Shown here: positions 7,690 through 16,217 of the stretch, in pieces
Position numbering within the stretch: the first letter of the stretch is position 1
Layout of the letters: the number at the start of each line of letters is the position of its first letter
Origin: a virus
Virus record (IMG/VR): IMGVR_UViG_3300033145_003233
Location: 62,001-126,000 of that record
DNA: 64,000 nucleotides
Strand: one strand, 5' to 3'
Notes under the pieces: model-generated
The model's input: the letters and a program-made list of their open reading frames with translations, nothing else
Told to the model about the DNA's origin: nothing
Database searches by the model: none
Made by a program: the position numbers and the translations under genes

Positions 7690-8349
7690 ATGAATAATAA
7701 TGATAATGATAAAAAATTACTTTTAGGGTGTGAATGCCGATGCATGAACCATATAGCCCGTTTTGACTATTATATTCCTACCACAAAAGAAGAAGAGGAA
7801 GATGAAGAATATAATGTTGTTTATTTTACAGTAACTACAGCAAATCTTTTTAGTAGTATTGTCCCCCCAATCAGATATTGCTATGATCTTAGTGATTGGG
7901 CGGCATATTTCAGATGGCATATCTTCAATCGCATATGGATAGCTCTTAACCATATTTTTAATCTCCACTATACAAAAAAAGATGGAATACTAAATTGCTT
8001 TGATTTTATGAATAAAGACCTTCCTGCTCTTTATGAATTTCTTACTTATCTATCAAAAGAAGAAACTAAGGTATCATTTACCTCTCCTGTAAATATCCAC
8101 AATGAGAGATTAGCAATAATCTTCTCATCCCTACAAATAATCGAACAGACTCCATGGGGATTAGGGTGGGAACCACAATTTATAAGAAGAGGTTTTTTCA
8201 GAAAAATCAAAGATGGATTTAAATATATATTTGGGATGTTTCCTGACGAACAGGATTTTGAAATAACAAAAAAACAAGCAGCAGCATTAAAGGGATTAAT
8301 AACTTCTATATTAGAAAAAGAAGAAAAGAGGATCGATGGAACAGACTAA
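7690..8349 (+). CDS. hypothetical protein, 219 aa
   Basis: The N-terminus LLLGCECRCMNHIARFDYYI, followed by an acidic stretch and VYFTVTTANLF, is a layout I associate with uncharacterised phage proteins, but I know no function. A central aromatic region (WAAYFRWHIFNRIWIALNHI) may be a membrane-associated or buried helix. It overlaps the Nudix gene by 14 bases, so the two are probably co-expressed from the promoter at 7611. Confidence 0.65.
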   Translation: MNNNDNDKKLLLGCECRCMNHIARFDYYIPTTKEEEEDEEYNVVYFTVTTANLFSSIVPPIRYCYDLSDWAAYFRWHIFNRIWIALNHIFNLHYTKKDGILNCFDFMNKDLPALYEFLTYLSKEETKVSFTSPVNIHNERLAIIFSSLQIIEQTPWGLGWEPQFIRRGFFRKIKDGFKYIFGMFPDEQDFEITKKQAAALKGLITSILEKEEKRIDGTD

Positions 8350-8776
8350 AGATCAAGGAGTCAAAGTAGGACTAACTGCTATGATTGTAAGAGATGGTAA
8401 GGTCTTACTTGGAGAAAGAAACAACACAGAGACAGCGAAAGGGCTTTGGGCATTTCCAGGAGGAAGAATGGACTATGGGGAGACTCCTAAAAGTGGCCTT
8501 GCAAGGGAAGTATTCGAAGAGACTGGATTAGTAGTAGATTTCTCTCGTTTAAAATTTCTTCGCTATGCAAATGAACCTTTTATTGAAGAAAAAAAACACT
8601 ATGTAAGTTTAGTGTTTTTAGTATGGGGTCTTCATGGAGAGCCAGAGATAAAAGAACCAGACAAATGTAAAGAATGGAAGTGGTTCTTTCTTGATGAACT
8701 TCCAAGCAATATATTTATTCCGTGTCTTAACAGTATCAACATATATAAAGACGAAGTAGAACTACTCCAGAAATAA
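8336..8776 (+). CDS. Nudix hydrolase
   Basis: 146 aa. A complete Nudix box spans residues 42-65 (PGGRMDYGE, then REVFEETGLV). The short family length and the W-xF-xPGG lead-in fit MutT-type or nucleoside-diphosphate-derivative hydrolases. Gene context (DNA ligase next, nicotinamidase 3 kb on, NadD at 31.8 kb) makes a nucleotide, NAD-derivative or ADP-ribose substrate plausible, though that is inference. The ribosome site is inside the previous gene. Confidence 0.9.
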   Translation: MEQTKDQGVKVGLTAMIVRDGKVLLGERNNTETAKGLWAFPGGRMDYGETPKSGLAREVFEETGLVVDFSRLKFLRYANEPFIEEKKHYVSLVFLVWGLHGEPEIKEPDKCKEWKWFFLDELPSNIFIPCLNSINIYKDEVELLQK

Positions 8777-8836
8777 TTTTCCAGACAAATGTTTTTCTGG
8801 AACAATAAAGAAAAAGATGTAAAAAGGATGAAGTAA

Positions 8837-10918
8837 ATGGCGAAAACTGAAAAAGTTGATATATTTGCACCTGTCATCGATAAAGGTGAATCTCCAAGAA
8901 TCAAACAACTTGAATTTATCATTACGGCACTTGACACAGCTTTTCATATAAGGGGAGATGATTGCATTAATCCCGTTACAGGAGAAATAGTTCTTGATAA
9001 CGAATATGATGCTCTCAAAAAAGAACTTTTTGCTCTTTGCCCTGAATCCAAGATTTTCAAAAATATTACAGCAGCACAGGGAGAAGTAAAAGGAACGAAA
9101 ATCGTTCATGATCCTCCCATGACTTCTATCGATAAGTGTAATGGGACAGAAGAAGAAAAAGAGCAGATGTTTTCAAGTTGGAGAAAAAAATGTTTTCCAA
9201 TTTTCAAAACAACACTTAGTGCCGTTTTATCTATGTCTTATAAACACGATGGTCTTGCTCTTTCCTGCGAATATGAAAATGGAGAATTAAAAAGGGTAGG
9301 CCTTCGTTCTAAAAGCGGAATGGACGGCATCGATGTTACTGATAAAGCTAAATATATAAAAGGCATTCCTCAAACCCTTAATAAATCTATAACTTGCAAA
9401 ATTAGAGGAGAAGTAGAAACCACAATACCTGAGTTTAAAAGGTCTAGCATCGAACTTGGAGAGAATGCTAAAGCCAACCCAAGAGCGCATACCGCTGGAA
9501 GCATGAATCAAAAAACGGCAGCAAAAATGAAAGATAGAGGATTAAGATTTATAGCTTATAATATTGTGGATATTGAAAACCCTCCATATCAAACAGAAAT
9601 AGAAAGAGCAGAATTTGCCACAAAAGTTCTTAAAATAAATTATGTCAAAACAATTCCCTTCTCTACAAAAACATTGAAATTATTTGAAGAACAACATCGT
9701 AGATTAGATTTTATGGTGGATGGCGTGGTTATTTCTGTTAATCACTTAGAAACACAACAAGATCTTGGACAATCAGGAGATAAAGATACTGGTAATCCTA
9801 GAGGAAAAATAGCATGGAAATTCAAAGACGAAGTTAAACCAGTAACTGTAAAAGATATAATATGGCAAACAGGAAGAGTTGGAAATGTTACTCCTGTTTT
9901 AATATTTGACGGAATACAATTAGAAGGAACAACCGTATCAAAATGTACCGCTCACAATGTAGGAATCATTAAACAAAATTCTATAGGGATAGGCTCTGTC
10001 ATTGAAATTATTAAATCTGGCAAAATAATTCCCAAAATCAAAAAGGTAATTAAAGCTAGTGGTAAACTCAATATTCCTAAAACATGTCCTTCTTGTGGAG
10101 AGAAGGTTATGATTGAACAAGGTTCTGATGGAGCAGAAGCATTAATGTGTCTTTCAAAAGGCTGTCCTGCTCAGAATATAAAAAATCTCAATCACTTCTT
10201 AACCATATTGGGAGTAAAGGGAATCTCAGAAAAAACTATTGGGAAGTTAGCGGACTTGGGGCTTTTAGAAGAACCAAAAGATTTTTATCGTTTAACAGTT
10301 AAGGACTTAATGGAAGAAGGGATAACAGAAAGAAGTGCTATACTTATAGTGGCTAGAGTATGGATGATTCATGCTCCTGAACAAATAAAAGATAATACCA
10401 AATTAGCTATTGCTATAGCCAATAAAATTAAGAATCCGATCAAGATTCCAATGGAGAAGTTGTTTGCAGCTTTCGGAATGAAAAGCGCAGGAAAAGAAGC
10501 TGGCAGAATTCTTTCTAAAACTTATAATGATTGGTATAAAATCAAAACTGCTCTCCCTCAAGAACTTGAGAACCTTGATGGCATTGGTCCAACTATGGCA
10601 AAAGAAATATATGAATTCTTCCATAATAATTGGGAAATGGTTGAAGATGTAGAAGGCTACTTTGAGTTTGAGGCTACCCAACAAAAGGGAGATAAATTAA
10701 AAGGAAAGAAGTTTGTTCTTTCTGGAGCAGTAGATGGTGGAAAATCAAAGTGGAAGAAGATTATAGAAGAAAATGGTGGAGAGATAAAAAGCAGTGTTAG
10801 TAAAAAAGTTGATTACCTTCTCGCAGGAGCTGGCTCTGGTAGTAAAACGGACAAGGCAAACAAGTTGGGAATAACCATTCTAACAACTGAAGATTTAAGT
10901 AAAATGATTGAGGATTAA
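8837..10918 (+). CDS. ligA: NAD-dependent DNA ligase
   Basis: 693 aa, the usual full length. Order of parts: N-terminal Ia-like region, adenylation domain with the catalytic Lys in KHDG (K136), OB fold, a four-Cys zinc finger (CPSCGEK...CLSKGCPAQ, about residue 418-445), helix-hairpin-helix repeats, and a C-terminal BRCT domain beginning KGKKFVLSGAV. The enzyme seals nicks using NAD+ and releases NMN. AAGGA precedes the ATG. KHDG instead of the commoner KxDG with Leu/Val and the long insert before it mark it as a diverged phage-type copy. It lies in a gene group with Nudix and nicotinamidase. Confidence 0.95.
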   Translation: MAKTEKVDIFAPVIDKGESPRIKQLEFIITALDTAFHIRGDDCINPVTGEIVLDNEYDALKKELFALCPESKIFKNITAAQGEVKGTKIVHDPPMTSIDKCNGTEEEKEQMFSSWRKKCFPIFKTTLSAVLSMSYKHDGLALSCEYENGELKRVGLRSKSGMDGIDVTDKAKYIKGIPQTLNKSITCKIRGEVETTIPEFKRSSIELGENAKANPRAHTAGSMNQKTAAKMKDRGLRFIAYNIVDIENPPYQTEIERAEFATKVLKINYVKTIPFSTKTLKLFEEQHRRLDFMVDGVVISVNHLETQQDLGQSGDKDTGNPRGKIAWKFKDEVKPVTVKDIIWQTGRVGNVTPVLIFDGIQLEGTTVSKCTAHNVGIIKQNSIGIGSVIEIIKSGKIIPKIKKVIKASGKLNIPKTCPSCGEKVMIEQGSDGAEALMCLSKGCPAQNIKNLNHFLTILGVKGISEKTIGKLADLGLLEEPKDFYRLTVKDLMEEGITERSAILIVARVWMIHAPEQIKDNTKLAIAIANKIKNPIKIPMEKLFAAFGMKSAGKEAGRILSKTYNDWYKIKTALPQELENLDGIGPTMAKEIYEFFHNNWEMVEDVEGYFEFEATQQKGDKLKGKKFVLSGAVDGGKSKWKKIIEENGGEIKSSVSKKVDYLLAGAGSGSKTDKANKLGITILTTEDLSKMIED

Positions 10919-10919
10919 A

Positions 10920-11489
10920 ATGGAACAAGTAAAACACGTAAATATTATCAAACATGAAACAGCCGTTCCTCTAAATGATCGTGGGGATATTCTAAAACCA
11001 TTTGAAGATTGGAAATCTACTTCCACTGGCGGAGGATGGTTTAGCGCGGTTCCAGAAGATTTTTATACCAAAAAATTATATTTTCCTTTAACTTCTATTT
11101 CTCAAAATCCATGGAAAACCTTAAAAAGTTTGAGAGTACAATGCTTTGATTTTCAAGAGATGGTTCAATATATTTGCCCCTATAATGACTATGTTCATTA
11201 TTGGGCAGTTCCTGTTATTATATTTACAGACGATGTAAAATTCTGGCTCAAAAGATATAATATCGTTAGGCAACAAAGATATCTTGATGATGAGTGGATG
11301 AGAATCCATTGCCCTCCCAAAACCAAAGAAGGGCTAACATTTACAAAAATACAACGAGCATTATTAGGACCAGGATATACGGAAATGGCATGTCAAGACG
11401 ATGGGAATAGCTTCTTATATGATGGAATCGTAGCTATGGACAACGGAGACTACATGGGCGTTAAGGTATGGATATGGTTTAATAAATGA
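10920..11489 (+). CDS. hypothetical protein, 189 aa
   Basis: No known family. It is rich in aromatic residues (WFSAVPEDFYTKKLYFPL, YVHYWAVPVIIF). Start at ATG 10920, overlapping the ligase stop region; AGGA lies 7 bases upstream within the ligase end. Probably co-transcribed with the ligase. Confidence 0.6.
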   Translation: MEQVKHVNIIKHETAVPLNDRGDILKPFEDWKSTSTGGGWFSAVPEDFYTKKLYFPLTSISQNPWKTLKSLRVQCFDFQEMVQYICPYNDYVHYWAVPVIIFTDDVKFWLKRYNIVRQQRYLDDEWMRIHCPPKTKEGLTFTKIQRALLGPGYTEMACQDDGNSFLYDGIVAMDNGDYMGVKVWIWFNK

Positions 11490-11544
11490 TAACTACCTTG
11501 TATTACTGAAGTTATAAAAAAATATGAAAAAAGTGATTTTTTCC

Positions 11545-11572
11545 TTGCAATTTAAAAGTGAAAGTGTATAAT
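11545..11572 (+). promoter_or_regulatory. promoter of the nicotinamidase unit
   Basis: TTGCAA at 11545-11550, a 16-base spacer containing AAAAGTGAAAGTG, and TATAAT at 11567-11572. Confidence 0.65.
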
Positions 11573-11623
11573 ATGTCTTGTTGACATTAGCCGTAAATTT
11601 AAAATCCCGAAAGGAATAAGAAA

Positions 11624-12457
11624 ATGGCAAAAGAAAGAATTGATTTAGTTATCATTGACCCCCAAAAAGATTTTTGTTGCTCCGGCACTGGGGGAGAGGT
11701 CCATCAGGGAACTCTTTATGTCGATAATGCGGAAAACGACATGAAAAAAGTGGCGATGCTGGTGGAAAAATTCGGTTCGAAAATTAAAAAGATCCATGTT
11801 ACATTGGATTGTCACCACCTCATCGATATCGCTCATCCTAATATGTGGAGGAATAGCGATGGAAAACATCCGGATCCCTTCACCATTTTTGGATCTAAAG
11901 AAATTCGTGACGGAGAATGGACTCCTATTTACCCGAATCTTCGTCAAAGATTCATTGATTACTGTGAGGCTCTTGAAGCGACAAAGAGATATCCTTTGTG
12001 TATATGGCCTCCCCACTGTCTTATCGGAAGTTCAGGGAATACCATATATGATTCTCTGTTTGAAGTTCTTCTTAAATGGGAAGAGGAAAAGAACAACAAT
12101 GTCGATTATGTGAGTAAGGGTAGCAATCCCTATACAGAACATTATTCGGCTGTTAAGGCAGAGGTTCCTGATCCAAACGATCCCTCCACTCAATTAAACA
12201 CCCGTTTGATTCAGACCTTAATGGAAGCGGATCAAATTCTGATTGCTGGAGAAGCAGGAAGTCATTGCGTTAAGAACACTGTCGAAGATATCGCAGACGG
12301 TTTCGGTGACGATTCCTATGTCAAAAAGATGGTGATGTTGACAGATGGAGTTAGCCCTGTTCTAAGTCCGTATGTTGATTTCCCAGCCATCCAGAAACAA
12401 TTCATCGCTGATATGCAAGTCAGGGGAATGAAAACAGCCTTAACGACTGATTTCTAA
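11624..12457 (+). CDS. pncA: nicotinamidase-like isochorismatase-fold hydrolase
   Basis: 277 aa. Catalytic triad residues can be placed: D12 (IIDPQKDF), K165 (VSKGSNPYTEHYSA) and C215 (GSHCVKNT). The metal-binding group D62/H64/H71 lies in TLDCHHLIDIAHPNMW. This is the nicotinamidase pattern (nicotinamide to nicotinate and ammonia) of the cysteine-hydrolase family; the protein is longer than bacterial PncA (about 200 aa). With NadD at 31.8 kb it would supply two steps of the Preiss-Handler route. It has its own promoter and AAGGAATAA before the ATG. Confidence 0.85.
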   Translation: MAKERIDLVIIDPQKDFCCSGTGGEVHQGTLYVDNAENDMKKVAMLVEKFGSKIKKIHVTLDCHHLIDIAHPNMWRNSDGKHPDPFTIFGSKEIRDGEWTPIYPNLRQRFIDYCEALEATKRYPLCIWPPHCLIGSSGNTIYDSLFEVLLKWEEEKNNNVDYVSKGSNPYTEHYSAVKAEVPDPNDPSTQLNTRLIQTLMEADQILIAGEAGSHCVKNTVEDIADGFGDDSYVKKMVMLTDGVSPVLSPYVDFPAIQKQFIADMQVRGMKTALTTDF

Positions 12458-12512
12458 ACCCAGTTTTGTTAAAAATGAATAATAATGAAGAAATAAGAAA
12501 GGAGCAAAAACA

Positions 12513-13256
12513 ATGAGCAACAGTACCACGTTAGTAGAACACAGTCTGACTGGAGATAGTTTTGGATATTCAGCAGCAGACTTAGGGGATTTAGGAGCTA
12601 CAGAATATACTCTCGTCACCATCGCGGTAGATAAGAGTAGTAGCGTTGCTGAATTCGAAACAGAAATGGAAAAATGCATCCAAGAAATTATCAAGGCATG
12701 TAAGTATAGCCCCAGGTCGGACTATCTACTTATTAGGCTCGTAGCCTTTAATCGATCCATGGATGAAATTCATGGTTTCAAACAACTCGTTGACTGTGAA
12801 TTGTCAGATTATGACGGATGCCTGAAGGTCGGAGGTTCGACTCTTCTGTTTGAGACGGCTCGCAATGCCATTTCTTCCACGGCCGACTATGCAAAAGACC
12901 TTGTGGAAAATGAATTTGATGTTAACGCTATCGTTTTCATTCTAACAGACGGAATGGATAATGAATCTGGCAGCATCGATGCTGATTCGGTTGGACAAGC
13001 CCTTCAACAAGCGATGAGAGATGAGAAACTTGAATCTATCTTATCAATCCTTATCGGAGTTGGAGTTGGCAAGTATGCGGGTGTAAGCGATTACCTCAAT
13101 GAATTCAAAACCGATGCAGCACTTAGCCAGTACGTTGAAATCAAAGATGCTAATGACCAAACATTGGCGAAATTAGCAGATTTCATCTCCAAATCTGTGT
13201 CCAGTCAAAGTAATTCTATCGGAACTGGTGGCCCTAGTCAGACCCTCCAGTTTTAG
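12513..13256 (+). CDS. VWA-domain protein, TerY-like
   Basis: 247 aa. A von Willebrand A fold with a complete MIDAS: DKSSS (D40, S42, S44), a Thr in GGST near residue 110, and LTDGMDN near residue 150. TerY-type VWA proteins accompany a PP2C phosphatase and a Ser/Thr kinase in bacterial stress and defence clusters, and here exactly those genes follow on the same strand. The Shine-Dalgarno GAAAGGAGC lies before the ATG. Its terminator (13273) would leave the next genes as a separate or read-through unit. Confidence 0.85.
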   Translation: MSNSTTLVEHSLTGDSFGYSAADLGDLGATEYTLVTIAVDKSSSVAEFETEMEKCIQEIIKACKYSPRSDYLLIRLVAFNRSMDEIHGFKQLVDCELSDYDGCLKVGGSTLLFETARNAISSTADYAKDLVENEFDVNAIVFILTDGMDNESGSIDADSVGQALQQAMRDEKLESILSILIGVGVGKYAGVSDYLNEFKTDAALSQYVEIKDANDQTLAKLADFISKSVSSQSNSIGTGGPSQTLQF

Positions 13257-13272
13257 TTGGACCAAAGAACAT

Positions 13273-13304
13273 GCCCCACCCGTAATTAGGGTGGGGCTTT
13301 ATTT
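13273..13304 (+). terminator. rho-independent terminator after the VWA gene
   Basis: The stem GCCCCACCC / GGGTGGGGC (13273-13281 with 13289-13297) has loop GTAATTA and is followed by TTTATTT. Confidence 0.9.
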
Positions 13305-13318
13305 GAAGGAGATACTAA

Positions 13319-14206
13319 GTGAACACAGATTGCGCTTTTTACATAGGAACGACACATGAAGTCTGTCACGATTACACCCTATCTGGAAAAGATAAGATAA
13401 TACTATCAGACGGTTGCTCTGGGTCTCGCTTATCAGATATGGGTTCAAGAGTATTAAGCATAACAGCAATAAATAAAATAGCAGAAGTTGACGATCTTCA
13501 TAACTTTGAACCGGGAGAATGCATATTGCTTTCTCGCCCCTCAATAAAAATATTAAATCTACCAAATACCTGTTTAGATGCTACCCTACTAGGAGCAGCT
13601 GGTGAAGAGGATTGCTTGCAAGCATTTTGCTATGGAGACGGGACAATAGCACTAAAAACAAAAAACGGGGACATTGCTATCATTGATATAGTTTATACAG
13701 ATAATCATCCTTTTTATATAAATTATCTTTATGATAAAACTGGCAGATTTACAAATTGGGAACAAAATCATAATAAGAGAAAAGTAACTTTATCTATAAT
13801 AAAGAAGGATGGAGAAATTAAACTTATTAAAGACAATTGTGATTATCCCAACATTGTTAACTCTGTTACTAGAATCCCTATGAATGGAGGAGTAGATATA
13901 GGTTTGGTAACAGTTTCTCCCGACAGAACATTTGTCCAAATAGTTAATGATAAAATTGATGATGAAATTGAATGGATTGCCATTATGTCAGATGGGGTTC
14001 ATAGTTTCTATAAGCCCGCTATAACAGAAACCTCAAAGAAGAATGAGCCTGTACCTTATCTTGAAGTTTTAAAATCTTTGTTGAACTTTAAAAATTATAA
14101 TGGCAAATTTGTTCAAAGAAGAATAAATAGATTTCTAAAAGACTGTAAAAAAGCCGACTGGCATAATGCTGATGATGTTTCTTTAGCTGTAATCCATTGC
14201 GGATAG
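13319..14206 (+). CDS. PP2C-family protein phosphatase
   Basis: 295 aa. Metal-binding motifs of the PPM family can be seen: ILSDGCSGS (D31, G32), a distant MSDGVHSF near residue 225, and a final ADDVSLAVI near residue 285. It would remove phosphate from Ser/Thr targets, most simply those of the kinase at 16218. The start is GTG at 13319, with AAGGAG about 8 bases upstream. It is closely followed (8 bases) by the AAA+ protease gene, and it forms the second member of the VWA/phosphatase/kinase set. Confidence 0.8.
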   Translation: MNTDCAFYIGTTHEVCHDYTLSGKDKIILSDGCSGSRLSDMGSRVLSITAINKIAEVDDLHNFEPGECILLSRPSIKILNLPNTCLDATLLGAAGEEDCLQAFCYGDGTIALKTKNGDIAIIDIVYTDNHPFYINYLYDKTGRFTNWEQNHNKRKVTLSIIKKDGEIKLIKDNCDYPNIVNSVTRIPMNGGVDIGLVTVSPDRTFVQIVNDKIDDEIEWIAIMSDGVHSFYKPAITETSKKNEPVPYLEVLKSLLNFKNYNGKFVQRRINRFLKDCKKADWHNADDVSLAVIHCG

Positions 14207-14214
14207 GAAACAAA

Positions 14215-16192
14215 ATGTCAAAACACGAAGAAATCTTAAATAAAATTGAAGAAGGGGATAAGAAGCTTGATAAGATTGCAAGGCATCTTAAAAAGAAATT
14301 TGTAGGCATTGATAAGGTTATAGATAAAATTATGCAAAATATTCGCATATGGTATATCTTTCCAGAATTAATCCAAAGACCTATCATTATTTGTTTATGG
14401 GGGTTAACGGGAGTTGGAAAAACTGATCTCGTTAGAACTCTAGTCCGTGAAATTAAATTTTCAGGAAGATACATCGAAACAGATCTTAGCACAAAAAGAA
14501 GTAATTCGATGTGGGGGAGAACAAACGATAGAGAGCATACTTGAATATTCTTCTATAGAGAATGATGAACCAGGTATTTTTCTTCTTGATGAAATACAAA
14601 GGTTTAGAACTATAGATTCTACTGGATTAGAAATCCTTGACACTCCTTATCAAGATTTATGGACATTATTAAGTGATGGTAAATTTAGTTCCAGTGGTCA
14701 GAAAAAAGATCGATTAATGTGCATGTATTTTGATGCTCTTTTTGACGAAGATCAACATAGATCCGAAGAAGAAGAGAAATCAAAAGAAAAAGACGAAGAA
14801 AAAAAAGAAGAGGAAAAAAAGAAGAAAAAACAAACGAAATTCAAACAAAATGTATGGAGAGCGAAGTACCTTAAAAAAACATTGAAACTAAAAGAAACTG
14901 TACTCGAAATTATGAGATGGGACAGTAGAAAAAGGCTCACTTTATTAAAAAACTCTCTAGAACAGATAAGTCTTTTTGAAGGAGAATCTTTCTCTAAATT
15001 GCTTATTTTTATTTCTGGGAATCTTGATGAAGCTTATTATATGGCAGATAGAAATGCTGATGCAGATATTGATGCAGATATTTTCCATGAAAGATCAAAA
15101 AATATTAAAGTCACAAATATTAAAGACGCATTAGGTAAAAGATTCAAACCAGAACAAATTGCTCGTTTTGGTAATACTCATATTATTTATCCCTCATTAT
15201 CGAAAAAAAATTACAGAAAAATAATCCGTAACAACATAAGAAAAACAATCGTTGCTATACAAAAACAACATAATATCAAAATATCATTTGATAAAACAGT
15301 TTATGAATTTATTTATAGAAATGGAGTGTACCCATCGCAAGGAGTTAGACCAGTTCTATCTACAATATCTTCTGTTATTGATAATTCAATTCCTACTTTT
15401 ATCATGTTTTGTTTAAGACAAAATGTGAAAGAAGTAAAGGTTGTTTATAAAAATAGTTATTTATTAGCAGAAATCAACGGTATTATAGAAAAATATGAAA
15501 CCATAGGGGACATAGATGACATTAAAAAAGGTCATGGATTAGATCAAAAAGCTAGCATAGCCACTCACGAGGCAGCACATGCAGTAGTTTATGCTATTTC
15601 TTTCAGCTTAGTCCCTTCTCAAATTGTTGCAAGTTGCTCCCTTCCTGATACAGGAGGGTATATAGGTTGCCATACTTTCTCAGAAAGTAGCAATTATATT
15701 AAAAGACATTTGCAAGTACTATTAGCAGGCAGGGTAGGGGAAGAAATGATATTTGGAGAAGAATTAGTAACTTCGGGAGCAGCCTCAGATCTTGCTCAGG
15801 CCACAAAGTTGGCATCAAAATATTATCGTGTTTTTGGAATGGGAAACACTCTTAGTAAGAAAATGAACAAGTACACAACTCAAGCTCCTCAATTTAATTC
15901 TGATTTTGATGAAGCCAATACTACAATAGAAAGTCTTTTACAAAATGAGAAAAAAGTAGTAGTAGAAACCTTAAAAAACCATAAACCCTTTTTCATGACA
16001 GTCGCTAAAGAATTATATCGAAATGGAAAAATATCATCAATTGATTTTCAAAAAATGGGAGTAAAATTTGGTTTCAAATTCGAAATAGTAAATACTCAAA
16101 GACCAATATACGAAAACTTTGCATCTTTATTAGAAGGTCCAAAAGAGGAACAAGAGCAAATACCTAGAGCAGCTTCTAGTAACCCGAAATAA
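14215..16192 (+). CDS. AAA+ ATPase with FtsH-type M41 peptidase domain, split by a frameshift
   Basis: Walker A (GLTGVGKT, residues 63-70) lies in the first frame and Walker B (GIFLLDEI) in the second, so one protein of about 658 aa is split. Removing one G from the run GGGGG at 14513-14517 restores SMWG-EQTIESIL and a continuous product. After the ATPase domain and a Lys/Glu-rich insert (about residues 185-215), an M41-like zinc peptidase follows: HEAAH near residue 450 and the downstream TSGAASDLAQAT that supplies the third metal ligand in FtsH. No membrane segment is seen, unlike FtsH. The shift may be a sequencing indel, a mutation or programmed. Start ATG 14215 (TAGGA upstream). It sits between the phosphatase and the kinase. 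Confidence 0.8.
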
Positions 16193-16217
16193 ATATAATT
16201 ATTTATGGAAAAATAAT

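Noticed and set aside
3478-13256. Global reassignment of UAG to an amino acid
   Set aside because: UAG ends genes directly before tRNA-Gly (3478-3480) and before a terminator (13254-13256), and read-through there would run into structured RNA. Only partial suppression remains possible.
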